From Porites lobata (lineage: Eukaryota > Cnidaria > Anthozoa > Scleractinia > Poritidae), in the NCBI GenBank assembly GCA_942486035.1, contig CALNXK010000122.1:1156501-1220500 (forward strand): DNA of 64,000 bases, in the 5' to 3' direction. Both the position numbers and the translations under genes were made by a program. Positions within the stretch are counted from its first letter, which is position 1. Every line of letters starts with the position of its first letter. The notes beneath the pieces are model-generated. The model searched no databases and was not told the origin of the DNA. It saw only the letters and a list, made by a program, of their open reading frames with translations. Shown here one piece after another: positions 12,581 through 26,400 of this stretch.

Positions 12581-15500
12581 ACTCATGGCTTGTCTAGGTT
12601 TTGCTATTGTCGAATTCAGATAAACAGAAAGAAGTGATGGAGAACATTTTGATAGCAGCGTCCTTGCTTGTGCCGCAGTCTGCTATTCAAGTTAATCTTG
12701 AACTCACAAATAATTAAATCAGAGCCAGAGACGGAACAACAAGATTATGTCGCCTTTCATGACGGAGTCTGTGTCCATCCTTTTGACAAACTGTCAAGCT
12801 AATCATTGTTGTATTTCGAATTTAACTGACACTGGAATAAGGTGTATACCTCTAAATTCAATCTTAGAAATGATAGAAAACTGAATCCAAGATGTGCTTC
12901 CAAAATCCAAAAGAGAAACTGGAGAACGGAATCAGAAGAAGGTCACTAATGCAGGATTGTATAGCAGTATTCCTGTGGACAGCGCGGTAGGGAAACTGAG
13001 AGCTCTCTCAATTTGGCCGTCATTTTAATACTTCCTGACTCAAATTTTAGCACCGATATATATATCATAATCACTGGTCTAGTTTTTCATATTATCATTT
13101 TACTTCTTGTTATACATAGTTACCTTTATTTTAATTCCAATTGTGCTACGTCAACTTAGCGACTTAGTATTTGATTATCATATAGATTAGTGTCGAGAGC
13201 CATGCGTTTATCAGCGGTGCAGTTTGCCTATTTAGCCCTCGCTAAATAGAATGTCTGGGTTGCTCATTTATGAATTTTATACTTATTTAACTAAGTATAT
13301 GGTGGATTATTCTAGTGAAACATCTTCAATTTTAGTCTAGTTTTCATCCAGTATCGGCTTTTTGCCGCCAACAAACTATGTATTATGAGATATACTTCCT
13401 GTTAGCGCTGAAGCGATATATTGCCCTCTTTGGCGCTTTTTATTTCCCTTCACGTTGGAAATAATTGTTTGGCAAAAATAATTTAAGCTAATATTGTAAC
13501 TATAAATCATTTAAAAGTTGCTTTACTAATGTTCTTGTGCTTTTTTTCGAGTTTATGTGATTGCTTCTACTCATCCCCGCTTATAGCATATTAATAGTGA
13601 CTAAGAAAATTGTATCGGTTTACAATTTTATAATGTTCACAGGAATAAAAGAGCAACACAATTTTTCGTGCCGAGGCCCTTTTTTTACATGAAACTATGA
13701 TAGTACTCTCACACGCAATCACAAAGGCTTCCGGCCGAGGGCCTGCAGTTTCTGCAAAGGTGCGGTAACTTTTCGGGCCAGAAGACCGCAAATTTTCAAA
13801 TCAAAGCCTGTTGGAAAGTAAGAAGCTCAGCTTCTACCTCACATACCAGTCAATTTTGCTTCTTTAACTGATTGTTTCAAATTACCATTTTCAATATTAT
13901 TGAACTGACTTTGACCTTGAATGCAAACTTGACATACATTAAATAGCTCTCCGGGCCTGAAAAATTGCCGGCACTTTCGAGAAACGGGTCTCCTGATGGT
14001 GATTATGTGATATTGCCCTTTCTTGTTGTAATTTAACTTCCTGTTTGAATATTACATTGTGAGAAAGATTTTTTTTGGCGAAATGTCTAAAATTAAAAGA
14101 GTTACTTTTGCTAATCAAATAACCGCGAGACGCTTTTCTTATGGTCTTTACAATTTAATTCTAAGAAATGAAGAAATCATTTCGTCCAAAGAAACTCAAT
14201 GTAGCACGTTGCTGACTCAATGTATAGTAACTTTCTAGATCGATTCTAGAGTCACTTTCTTGTTGTGAAAATAACTGTTAAAAGGGCGAATGACGCTCGG
14301 TTAATGTACGCTTTCACAATAAGTTGAATGATGTCCGCCTGCCAGGATGTACTTCTGTCTTGGTTTCGGCTCGGTGATAGTTTTGTTTATATGTTGATTG
14401 TGTTCGATGGGCAAAATAAACAGGCAAGTGATATGCCTTTTCTGTGGGCAAATACAGGATTTTCCAGCAAAACATTGATAACAGTCCGGAAAATTCCCGA
14501 AAACATTCACAATAATCGTGCATGTAATTTTCGCGGGGGTCTCAATTTCGAAGTTTTGGGTGTTTCGCGGACAGCCATGTTTTCGAAGGTCCACAGTATC
14601 GAGTTGATCCTAAGACAATGGATTACTACGAAAATTCGTTTCCTTTTACTTTGTCGACAAAAATTTCTCTTTGACTGACTGCAAACTTCATGAGGATCTT
14701 TCTTTTACAGTCAGTTATAACGTAACGAAGGTCTCAACTATAAATCTGGTAAATTTGATATGAACTTTCATGATTCATTGAAGTGTGCGACTTGTGCAAA
14801 TACCAGACTTCCCATGCATTAGCCCAATACCCTAGAAAAAAGTAAGATCTCGTGAGAAATATTGCCGAAAGGTCTTTTGGCGATGCATTGAACACCGCGT
14901 TACCCAACAGGATTCTCTCTTACTCAAGAAGCTCGGCATGGTTTAGAGGCAAGGTAAGTCAAAGGCCGCAACTTTCCGTAAACTTCTTGATTTCTGTAGA
15001 ATAAAGAACCTTAAGGTTTTTACTGGAGAGGGCTTTTGTTACTATGTCCTGTACTGCTCAAAAGTAAATAGTACATCTTATCGGGTCCGATAATTATTTT
15101 CATTACTTTTGTTATATCACGATAACCACCTTCGTTGTCTGATTACGTCCTGTTAGCAACAATGTCGTTCACAATAGGAATCTTATACAGATAAACTATA
15201 TATTTTGGCACTTACCTAGCCTCCCACACAGGCGTTTTTAGGGGAGGGATGAAAAATGAGCTCCCGTAAAAACGCCTGCGTGGGAGGCTAGCACCGACCT
15301 GACTTGAAAACAAAAGAGCTCGGACAATCAGCAATTCGTAACTCTCTCGTTGAACAAACCCGTATATATAGTTACAGTTAAGGTTTGATAGGCGAGAAGG
15401 GAAATCCAAAATTCTGACCCAACAGATTCGTTCACTTCCTGTTAGGTTTTATTGTCTATCTTGTCTTTTAAACAGGGGCAATTATTTTTATTCCACTTGC

Positions 15501-15646
15501 CTAAAACCGCACTGGTGACGTATTCATCACTTAAGTGTCCAATATAATGAAATATCTAGCGTCTTTCTTTGGAGGAAGATTAAAGTACCGCTTAGTCATT
15601 ACAACCATCGTCCATGCAGAAATATCACTTCCCCGGCTTCACCAAG
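12581..15646. other. Intergenic region between array copies 2 and 3
   Basis: The first ~110 bases are the 3' flank shared with copy 1. The rest is AT-rich and unique-looking apart from the short TIR element at 15217-15290. Overlapping open frames at 14301-14678 on both strands have no recognisable product. Confidence 0.5.
15217..15290. mobile_element. 74-bp mini-element with near-perfect TIRs
   Basis: TAGCCTCCCACACAGGCG at the left pairs with CGCCTGCGTGGGAGGCTA at the right, leaving about 30 bases in the middle. The same end sequence recurs at 41780-41836 and near 57900, so this is a repeated family. It lies about 360 bp upstream of the start codon of array copy 3. Confidence 0.75.
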
Positions 15647-18600
15647 ATGTTATCTCACACGTGGTTTCGTTGGAGGCTTGGACTATGCTTGTTGTTTCTC
15701 CTCGGTCTGACCATCACTAAAGCAGGTAAGGAAGGCCAAAACAACGTGTTAATATATTGAACATAATCCAGTTTCTTTTAAACCGTTTAGTTTACATCAA
15801 TATACTGGTACGGTTACCACAAGAGGTTTGCTATGTTTTGATTCAGATTGCAACAGAAATTTTTAGGAAGTGTTGATACAGAAACGTTTCTTAGCCGAGG
15901 AAACGTCTCACTACGTCAACGATTAACTTGAACCGTTAGAGTAACTCAAACTGAAGGTCAGCGTTTTTTTTTAAATTTTAAGTTCCCCCGAAACCTGAGC
16001 TGACACCCCTTATCTGCATGCCTCCATGCTTAATCCTCGCTACTGAGCGTAATAAGATGAACTGTTGCCGCGTAACAACATCGCTAACTTTTATGCACTA
16101 GATTTTGCAACTGGTGATAGATTTTATAAAGTGTTATTGAGCTTCATGATAGATCAATTGCTGTGATCTAGACGACACGTAGGCTTATCTCTATCGGTTT
16201 TCAACTACACTCGCTACTAGGCGTGATAAGATGAACTTCTGCAATTTTATAAAACTGCCAACTTTTCTGAGATGGATTTTGCATCTGATGATAGGTTTCA
16301 TAAAGTGATATTGAGTCTTATAATGAATTAATTAGTGTGGTCAAGAAGACATGCAAGGTTAATTCCAACAGTTCGTAATTTCACAAATATTGTAAACCGC
16401 CCAATAAGATTGTTTGACAAGTTCCTTGTTTGTGGACATGACTTAATTAAGGTATTTCCCGCCCATTCAAATTATGTTTCTTCCTAGCTTCGATACAATT
16501 TTATGATTACTGTTAAAATACGTTTTTTACAAGTCTAGTTTTAGACGGAAGCCGAGATTTCTCACAACAAAGAATCGGAAATGAACACTTGGTTGGTGAC
16601 TAGCAGTCAGACGTTTCTGAATTATACTCAGCGTTTTAAATTTGAATAACCGGGGAAGAAGGTTCGCCTTTGCTACAAAAACGGTTAGACTTTCGCGTGG
16701 CTCGGGTGATCTTACAGAAATAATGCCCTCACCTCGAGCTCCAGCGGGAAAAGTAAAACAATGTTTCCTCGCGTCACGGCGTTTTCACAGACCAGTTTAT
16801 TTTTAGAGCAAATTTGGCGCGAATTTAGAATATCTGTAAAGTCCCACAAACCAGTCAGCAAAATCTACAGAACTAAAAATGACACCCTGATGGCTAAGCC
16901 AGTCAGAGCCCTAGAATTGCATCATCCAATGATTCAGTTTTTAATAATTAATATTGTGTTAGTTTTTCAAAACTCAGTTGTTGACACTTTCTCATTATCT
17001 TCAGGTGCTGATGCGGAGTTCAGTGACCCTCCCCTTTTTGTTTCCATTCTACTTGGTAAAGATTCACCCACATGTGGTTCTTTACGTCAACCATGCCAGA
17101 CTCTTTTCCAAGCACTGATAAAAGTCGTGGACGGAGGAAAGATCTTCCTTGATGGAAGGCACAGTGAGTTACGTCCATACAACTGTAGAAAAAGAATTGG
17201 AAAAAAAGAACGCTTAGTGGAGTTCATGCGCGTAAGTTTAACAATACAGGGCTGGCTTACGAAGGCGCATATTTCCTGCAAACTACGTTATGGTCTAGTT
17301 TTTGAACATGAAAAAAAACAACTTTTGCGGATAACTTTCTCAAACCTTGTATTCCATAACAAGGCATTCGTTTTAAACAAAGTGAGTTGCTTCAATATTG
17401 CTATTAGTAATTGTAAAATTATCAACAGTTCCGCGGCGGTTGTTGTTGTACAAGGAGAATCTAGAATCTGCACCAATTCTTCAATTGTTATCTCCGATAC
17501 TGAGTTCCTGAACAATACCCAATCGCTCATTGCCAATTTGTCAAATGGAATTTTCACTCTTAAAATCTCCAGAAGTGTATTTCACGACAGGACTGGTCGG
17601 TTCAAAGTAACTTCAGAGGACAGAAATAGTACCGGCGCCGTGTACATTAAGGCACCCACCTTGAGAAATATGGTGTATGTATCGTGCTTTGTTACAGATT
17701 CTATCTTTCGCGAACTTGGTCACAAATTGAATGGCTTCGCTTTATCCTTTAAAGTAAATAACCTATTTACCACAGGGATGTTGACAGTATCGAATACCAC
17801 CTTTCTCAACAACGAAAATTCTATATTTGTATATGGTGGATTTGACGTTCGACTAGATCAGGTGACCATTGACTCTACTTATGGATATGCTTTTGCTGCC
17901 AGTGGTCCTCCAAACCTGTCGCCTAACGTTTCTGATATAAAGGTTTCTTTACATCGTTGTCTACTGCGGAACAATAGAGTTGGTGTACGAATGACAATAG
18001 TACCTTGTCTAGATGTACTCACTTGTGCACCAAGCAGCCAGTCACTATTTATTAATGACACTCTTTTTGAAGGAGGCAGTGAAACGCGCGGTATCGGTGA
18101 CGCAATCAGGTTTTCATTGCAGGTAACAGGCAGGTCACTCCAAAAACATTTCATTGAGGCGAGGGTAATTCTGTACAACGTTACCTTTCAAGGAATTCAC
18201 AACGGCGTAATGTACGTAACCATGCAAAAGAATGTAAAAGGACTAATATCCATAAAGAACTGCAAGTTTATAAACAATTCCCAGTTTGTATACCGATTGG
18301 ATAACCGAGCAACTGTAGGTGTTGAATTTCCCGACGAAGATCCTCCAAAATGTCTCAAAGAGAACAACCGCAGCAAAGTCTTCTGGAATGACACATTCCA
18401 AACACCTGTGACAATTGAAAACAGCATATTCGAGAATAACGTCGGTATCTCAGGAGCACTGAATTTTCTTAATGGAAACGTCACTTTGAGAAAATGCACG
18501 TTCAGAAACAATGAAGGCTTGACTTTAGGAGGGCATGTCTATCTGAAAACGGGTTACGGCAGCCTTAGCATTGTGAAAAGCACCTTTCTTCAAACACGTT

Positions 18601-20615
18601 TAAACCATATATCTAAAACTGGCCAACCCGGTAAAGTCCTGCGTTATGGATGTTTCCTGTATTCGGATAGCACTGGCCCAATCATCATAAGAAACTCGTC
18701 TTTTATAGCAAAGGTAAACAGAAAGCTTTATCCTGTTCTGGCATCTACTAAGAGCATTTCCTTCCAAATTGATCGCACTTCTTCGTTACAATGCCCGCCT
18801 AAAAGACGAGTCAAACTCGAAGTTATTAGAACAACTGAAGGTTTTGAGTTGACCGAGGGAAGTAGCACGTGCTGGATGAAGGCCAATTACTTCAAACTAT
18901 TTTGCCAAGAGTGTAGTGATAAGTTTTATTGGCTGGAGACAGGAATTCCAAAAGGTTTGAATTTTAGCAAAGGAACCAAGTGCCTTAAGTGTCCTTACGG
19001 AGCATCCTGTGAAAATGGAAATGTCCGGGCAAAAGCAAATTTCTGGGGATTAATAGCTAAGACAACTCCTCCAACATTGCAATTTTTTCCCTGTCCTCTG
19101 GAATACTGCAGTAGTCCAAGCCAGTTCAACCCTCACGAGTACAATGCTTGTCATGGAAACAGAACGGGCGTCCTATGTGGTAGATGTTCTGACGGGTATA
19201 GCGAGGAACTCTATTCAACTTCATGTAGAAAGAGAAACCGTTGTAACGATCACTGGTTTTGGGTGGTGACTTCCATCTATGTGCTCGTATTTGCACTGTA
19301 CTTTATATTCAAACCTCCTGTCTTCTCGATATTGTATAAGCAGACTCTTTGGTTTAAAAATCAACTGCAAGTACCCGAGGACAAAATCCACGATTCTGGT
19401 TATCTGAAAATTGTCTTCTATTTTTACCAAGTAGCCGAGCTGATGATGATAAGATCTCCTGAGAAAACTCTGCATATGGTACCAATTATTCCCCCAATTA
19501 TGGCTATCTTTAATTTCCAGGTTAAGACATTGAATGGTGGCATTGGTTGCCCATTTCCTGGTCTCACTGTCGTCACCAAGGAACTATTTATGTGTTCAAA
19601 ATTCCTGGGAACATTGCTGTCTATTGGTGTTATTTATGCCCTCCAGCGATCCGCAAGTAAGCTCAGGTTCATTTCCTCACCATCACTAACACTATATCTC
19701 GGCGTTGTGTTAGAAACACTTTTGCTTGGTTACGAAGGACTGGCGGATACAACACTTAAGTTGATGCACTGTGTTCCTATTGAGAAGGATTGGCGTCTTT
19801 TTTTAGATGGGAACATCGAGTGTTGGCAGTGGTGGCAGTACTTGTTAATCGCATTCGCGGTTTCTTTTATCATCCCTCTGGTCTTGGTTCTCTTTTGGGG
19901 ATCACTGATGCTTGCCAAGAACAAAGTGACTGCTAAGGAATTCCTGATAGCTTGTGCTTTGCCTTTGCCTTGCCTACTGTTGTGGCTGTTTCGGCGGTTT
20001 AGAAAGACAGATGATGAACAGCTTCTTTATGCTGGAAACGAAGATCATGCAGAAGAAATAAAGCAGGTCCTACACGGTCCATTTCGCAAAGCATCTACTG
20101 GCGACTATGGCACCCTGTACTGGGAAAGCGTACTGACTGGCCGGAGATTAATTCTCTTAACTATCCATACATTTACTACTGATCCCTTGAAACGCTTCGT
20201 CTGTCTTAATTGCGCATGCGTTTTGATGTTTGTTCATCATCTTACAATTAGACCATTCCGAGAGCAAAAGGCCAATATCTGTGAAGGCCTCTCGCTTATG
20301 AGCTTGACAGTTATCTGTACTTTCAGTTTGGCTGAAGCCACTTACATCTCAGAGGGAATAGATCCCGCTGGACCAATTCAAAACTTCTTTCAGGCTTTGC
20401 AATGGATCGAGGTAATCGTACTTGGCTTACTGCCTGCAATGGTGTGCGTTCTTTTTGGTTTTGCAGTGTTGTCTCAAGTCATTCGACTGTTGTACCACTG
20501 TGTGAAATTTCTCTTGTATCATACAAGATACAAATATCTTTTTCATCAAGAGATCTCAAGGAACAGAGAGCTTCTGGTTAACTGGGACCCAGAGGAGGTC
20601 CATGTCCTGGATTGA
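15647..20615 (+). CDS. Array copy 3: secreted-leader, beta-helix, Cys-rich, multi-pass membrane protein (1229 aa)
   Basis: Exons are 15647-15725 (signal peptide MLSHTWFRWRLGLCLLFLLG...) and 17005-20615, joined in phase 1 across a split Gly codon with consensus GTAAGG donor and TCAG acceptor; the intron is 1279 bp. The frame is open upstream of the acceptor to an ATG at 16761, but those residues have no counterpart in the paralogues, so the spliced start is preferred. Domain order matches copy 2: Cys motif (CGSLRQPCQTLFQA, DGGKIFLDG), beta-helix-like repeats with many N-x-S/T sites to ~600, Cys-rich stalk ~620-775 (CLKCPYGASC, CHGNRTGVLCGRC), then about nine hydrophobic segments with FYFYQVAELMM, GCPFPGLTVVTKELF and TLYWESVLTGRRL. 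The stalk cysteines are complete. The cytoplasmic tail ends VNWDPEEVHVLD, a variant of the copy 1/2 tail. An alternative first exon at 16761 would remove the clean leader. Confidence 0.85.
16038..16385. repeat. 174-bp diverged tandem repeat in the copy 3 intron
   Basis: CGCTACTGAGCGTAATAAGA at 16038 recurs as CGCTACTAGGCGTGATAAGA at 16212, and similarity continues through words like GATAG[A/G]TTT[T/C]ATAAAGTG. Two copies in direct orientation, visibly diverged. No coding content. Confidence 0.7.
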
Positions 20616-23401
20616 GTTCGCAGTGGAAATGTTATATTTTTTTAACACAATCGTTACAAACAGAATTTTAAGGCAATTAGACTGTTATTTCTTAAGCGAT
20701 GAATAGGGAAGGAATTATCGGGTACGACATTTATATTTTCGCTTGTTAACTCACCCGTTAACAGCACTTTCAAAGGGACTGTGTCACATCAGTCTGAGTC
20801 TACTTTGTTTAGTATACATGGGACTATTGCACGATGACGTTATTTTACTACAACTACCAGAATCCTTCAGATTGTTGTTTTCTTGTGAAAATTAGGGCTA
20901 TTGTTTTTTAAACCCTAGCGGAATTGGCAAATTTAAATGTGAAAGCAAAAACGAAATGAATTCTGGCAGTCAGTGTAGTCAAATGTCGTCATCATGAAAA
21001 TGGTCTATTACCGATCACTCGCTCTTACTTGCTTTGGAACTTAATGTTGCCGACATTACTTATTATAATGACAAAGTCGCAACTCAGTGTCAGACTATTG
21101 AAAAGGAAGTGTTTTAGGTGTTCCAAAGGGTTTGTCGTGTTTTTTCGAGCAGTATTTCAATTGACCACTCCAGAAAATACCATAACATACCTTAATCCTC
21201 TTTGTTTGTCACCACAAAATTTTGCATAAGCATTGTCTTCAGTTTCTCTTGGGAGTTAAAATGGCGCCAAGAGAAAGCGAAAACAGTGCTTATGCAAAAT
21301 TTTGTGGTGACAAACAAAGAGGATTAAGGTATGTTATGGTATTTTCTGGAGTGGTCAATTGAAATGCTTCTCAAAAAACACGACAAGCCCTTTGGAACAC
21401 CTGAAACGCTTCCCAGTTTTAAACAAAGGCTGACGAATCATACAGAATAGGTCATGTACGGACTACAATGTACCTGCCCTTTCACTGCGACACTGATTCG
21501 AATACAAAATTGCTTTGGGGCAAAAAGAGACCTTGGTTTAAATTCAATAAGTGATAACAGAGCACCAATTAACTTTTCATTTCGTTTTTATCTCAACCGA
21601 AACCCAGGTGACTTAAACTTCTTTGCTTACTTTTGTTAACAGCTCTAAAGCTTTAACAGTCCTGCTGATTGATTTATGAATTGATCATTTTTCCATCGAC
21701 TTGTTTATAACTCTGGCAAAGAGCCATTCTATATCACAGCCAGCGAACTGAGAAAGTTGCACTTGATTAGTTAGCACTTTCTGCGCGTATGGACGGTACA
21801 GCTTTGTCACAAGTGATAAGTGCCTGGGACAAGCCACTGACAAGCGGCAACGACCGAAATCGTATCGGCGTATTGCACTATTCGTAGGCTTTTTAATAGT
21901 TTCTTCTTTTTTGCTAATGCTTTTCGTCTGAAGTTATAAGTTTTTGACTAGTTTGACTCATATTATAAAACCTTCTCCCATACACGAGAACAAAATGTTT
22001 GTTTAGGGCTGTTAGCTTTTTTTTCAACTTTATTTTAGTTTTTCTATAAATTACTGTTTGTTTTTGAAAACGCCTAGTGAATTTGTAATACGTGATTTGA
22101 ATTTAAACGTCTTGGCGGTTTTAATTAGAAGAACGTGTAAAAGTTTTTTTGCTCAAGGTTCAGCCCATTTTACACTACGTTTTGAGACTACCCGAAAAAC
22201 CTGTTGAGTTTACTTCGAACCCCTGAGTATTTTGCTCTCGCTACTACTACAAGCATAAAACACTATTTTTGTCATGGGTTGTGATACTCGTCTGTCATGA
22301 ATACGTTGGCTGGTAGGTATATACTGCACAGTATAAGAGGTATAATGGGGTATACACTGACGGTGTGAAGTTAGATTTGACAACAGTATCAAGACAATAC
22401 TGAAAGGATAGGAAAAAAATTGCATAAAACTCCAGAGTTGTTATGTAACCCTCTCCAAAAACACGAGGGAAACAACCTAGTTTAGCTTTGTTTGCGTTTT
22501 TTTAATGGTTGCGCATGAGAAAAGAAGCTTTGGTTCTCAATAAAAGTTCTATAAATAATCTCTTGTTTTCATAAACACTAGAGTTTTGTAACCAAGTCAC
22601 GCGTTAAACATTCTTTGTTTTGCCCACAATCCAGTCCATTTTCGTCTACTGAATTTGTGTTGCTACCAAAACAAGAGTTGACTTCTTTCGCAAGATCCTA
22701 TGTTGCTTGCTTCACGAGAGTAAACACTATGTATTGTACATAAAAAGTTGTGATTCTTGAAAGTATAGTATATTTGGCTTAAAGAAGGTACCATAAGTAG
22801 TCAAAAAGGGCGAAATGTGAAAACAATATACTTAGACAATAGGGTATTAACAATACAGAAAACTCGAGAATTATTAACTTAGCTAAATATGTTTAATTGC
22901 AATTAGCTTTGAGTAACACAGTCAGTCAAGTGTCAGTTTTCTGAATACCTATTTTCACTTTTGATACTGACCACAAAATCAACAAGATGAGAAAAAAAAT
23001 ATAAATCTATTTTTTGTTAGTTGTGTTGAAAATAGTTGCTAGATAAGTTTTTACAGGAGAATGTTTATGAAAATCGGAAAAAAAGTCAAAGACGAAAACA
23101 ACTGTTCTGCAGTTTGTGATCAGGAAGCTCCCGGACAATGCACAAATTAATGGAATGTTTTTATTGGTCAGTGCGGATACGGAATGCCACTTCAGGAACG
23201 TTTTGCACTGTAGTCAAGTCCAAAATAGCTCACAAAGCATATAACAAAGACGTCTGATCTGACCGGGGAGGTGCTGTGCTGGTTCTAATTATTTTAAGAA
23301 AACAGGTAATGTAGCCTTAAATTATAAAAATGACGTAAGCACAAGGAATATAAAATCAATGAATGATCAGTAAAGGAGGCACAATCCGACGTTTCAGCGA
23401 G
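20616..23401. other. Intergenic region between array copies 3 and 4
   Basis: No supported gene. Its one striking item is the long foldback at 21105-21413; open frames at 21029-21229 and 21454-21639 overlap or flank it and lack protein-like composition. The remainder is AT-rich. Confidence 0.5.
21105..21413. repeat. Long inverted repeat: ~147-bp arms, 14-nt loop
   Basis: The left arm 21105-21252 and right arm 21267-21413 are complementary over their full length with about ten mismatches. The 14-nt spacer reads GAGTTAAAATGGCG. If transcribed it would form an almost continuous RNA duplex of about 147 bp. It could be a foldback element or the scar of an inverted duplication. No flanking target duplication is obvious. 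Confidence 0.9.
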
Positions 23402-26400
23402 ATGTATTCTCCTGTGGTCTTTGGATGGCTGCTGATTTTTCTCCGCGCTTTGCCTGTACTCAGTATAGACCAATCAGGTAAGAGGTTTACCATGTTATAG
23501 TTTAAAACGTTCTTTTATCACTGCGTCCTAATCCTGTGACAAATTTCCAGCATCTTCCTAAATTCATGTATTAAAAAGAAATTAAGAAATTAGAGAACCT
23601 CTACAAAATATATAGGAACGGTCTATTTCTCCCTCTGGTTCTCAACAGTAGGTGATACACTTGATCAAACCTTGGCCTCACGCAAAGCGCTGTTTTGTTA
23701 AACTGTTTAAATTACTGGCCCAATAGGTTCGACGAGCAAAAACGAAACTCTGCACCGCTTAACACTTTTTGAACACGTTTTGGCCGTCCTTCCCAGAACT
23801 ATGAAGTGAAATAGTCGAAATACCCTGTTAAAACGTTTTCTTAAGGTGACACAAAATCTCTTTTCACCTTCATTTGACGGAGTGAGCCTTTGATTATTGT
23901 GGCTCACGTGTGGCTATAATTAAACGAAATTATCGCCTTGTTTTTGTTAAACAATTGGTTTGGTCGATAAATGAATTTTAGTGATGTTAGCTAACAGATA
24001 ATTGATCTGATTAATTAACATCGGGTGGTACCAAGTTATCGTTCGACTTCTCTTTCATCTGCTCCATTTAAACAATTTTGCTGGAGTGAAATCGAAAATG
24101 ACTTACATAATCAAGCTAGCTTGTGGACAAAAAACAATATTATTGTGAATCGTGACACGTTAACATTTTTTAAGAACTTCTACAGCCGGAAACCTGTAGT
24201 ACTCAACATTCAACTTGAGCGACTAACATTAAGTTGTACCACCCAAGTTTCAACTTCACGTTTGAACATTCAAAGTTAATAATTCAACTCTCAACATTTG
24301 ACACGACTGACATAATCACGCATTCTTGAAAACTGAGGGCACAGCATTCTACGAAAATACACAACATGTAAGTTGTGCAACCAACATTCAGCTTTTTTTC
24401 AGAAAGTAAGAAATTATTATGCTCCCTGGCTAACACCGGAACTAAAAAGGTTGAAGCTACTAACAACTGTCAGAATTGTTGAATTGTTAACTTTGAATGT
24501 TGAAACGGGAAGTTGAAAGCTGGGTGCTACAACTTAATGTTAGCCGCTCAAGTTGAATGTTGAGTACCAAAGTTGATTTTTGGTGGGGATTAAGCACCAT
24601 ATTACAGTTACTTTTTGCCATTAAAGAAAGATAAAAAAGGAAACGGGTTGTAATTTTACAAAATTTTATACAGAAAACTATAATTAGTCACGGTTTATGG
24701 GTTAATTTTTCAGTTATATCGTGGAAGGAAGGGAGTCGTTTCGGTTCAGGCAGTTGAATTTCCTTTATTTACCATTCTGTTTTTCTCGGTTTCAAACAAT
24801 ATCAAAAACAATTAATAAGTCGACATAGCCCGAGAAAGGTAGAATATTCATGAGCCTCAATAGCATAATAACCTTTAGAAAACTGTTTTCACTGCATACA
24901 TAATTGTCCCGTGACGCGGGAAATAAGTATCTCCTTTAAATTTTTGCGTGCTGGTGGCATGATGCATTGCGGCCCTTCCTTAGAATTGCTCGGTTTTTGC
25001 CAGTGCCTCTTGGCCACTTCAACAGAGTTCAGTGAAAGTGAGTTCTAAGTTTCGCTGTGGTTTCAACCGCCGCCATGAGAGTTTGAATTTATCGTACAGC
25101 AAATCGAATCGCTGGGGCTAGAGGTGAATATTTTGGGAGGTGGTAATTGTTATGTGGCTGTCTTCCCACTAGAATCCCTTGCAAAGAATCTTCTGGAAAT
25201 TTTTAACCTTTAATAATACCACCAACTTATTAATGTGAACACTCGAGTCACTGAAAAATCCGCGCCTACTATAGATTTATTCGTAACCAAAAACAAGGAA
25301 AATTATACGCATTCTTGGGTTTGTCACTGACATCGGAATTAGTGACCATTCTCCTCATTACTACCATCCGCCAGGGGCACCCAACGAGAATATAGTTCAA
25401 AACCACTTAAACATAGAATTGTTAAACGTATTTTAGTATTTAAACGGTAGATATAGGCATATTTTAATCCCCTAAAAATTTTTGATCTGTTCGGATTTCT
25501 TAGCTGAAAGTCTAGTGATCCGAAAATTATAGGGATCAAAACTTAACTTTTCGAAAATTTCAGCCAGGAAAAAGGCTCCCGAAAATTCTAGGTGACCTTT
25601 TTAGGGTAAAAATTCGTTAAAAATAGGCAATTATACCATTTTTTAGATGTTTGAAAATCCTAGGAGAGGCAGGCAAGCAAGAAATTTTACAACAAATGTT
25701 CCGAAAATTCTAGATCTCAAATCGTCTTCCGAACAGATATTTTTCCGAAAATTGTCTTTGGGTGCCCCTGATCCGCACAGCGCGCAAAGCGCAAATGAAA
25801 ACTGTGGAGTGTGACTCTTGCTGGGAGCCTAATGGACACAATGGACCAGCGCGTGCTTTATTGACAAGATAGCTTAGCAATACAGTTCAACAATACAAAT
25901 GATCTTAGAAGTAATACCAAAAAATTACAGAAATTATATAATTTCTACACAAACAAACATTTAAATAATGTGGAACGCGACAAACCGGTAAAAAAACCAT
26001 TGGGACAAAAAAAAAACCGGGAACGTACTTCTCGATCGAATGCAGTGTATCGAGCTCTGAGGATTAGAGCTTTAGACTAATCTAGGAACTAATAATAAGT
26101 TTGGTCACCGACAAGACAACAGCTGTCCAAAAGGCGAGATAGACAAAAATGCTTCTACATCGATGTTTACTGTAACAAATATTCATAACGTATATCAAAT
26201 GTAGTTACGTAACCTCTATTGAAGGACTGAGTAATTAAGAACAAAAGGTTGACACAAATGTGAAAAGAATGCTACGAACCGTAATGAAACAGTTTTTCAA
26301 CTACACGTTGTTGCGTTGAAAAACATTTATTATCTATGGAGTTACAAAATTTTGTACTCCCAAAGGGAAACCAAAGATTGTGAAGTCGCGACTATTTAAA

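Noticed and set aside
14301..14678. Overlapping open frames on both strands (97 and 116 codons)
   Set aside because: No recognisable domain, no splice partner, and open frames on opposite strands of the same DNA suggest chance.
16761..17004. Upstream ATG giving copy 3 an extra ~80 N-terminal residues
   Set aside because: The extension has no match in the other copies, whereas splicing the 15647-15725 leader to 17005 gives a signal peptide and the conserved phase-1 junction.
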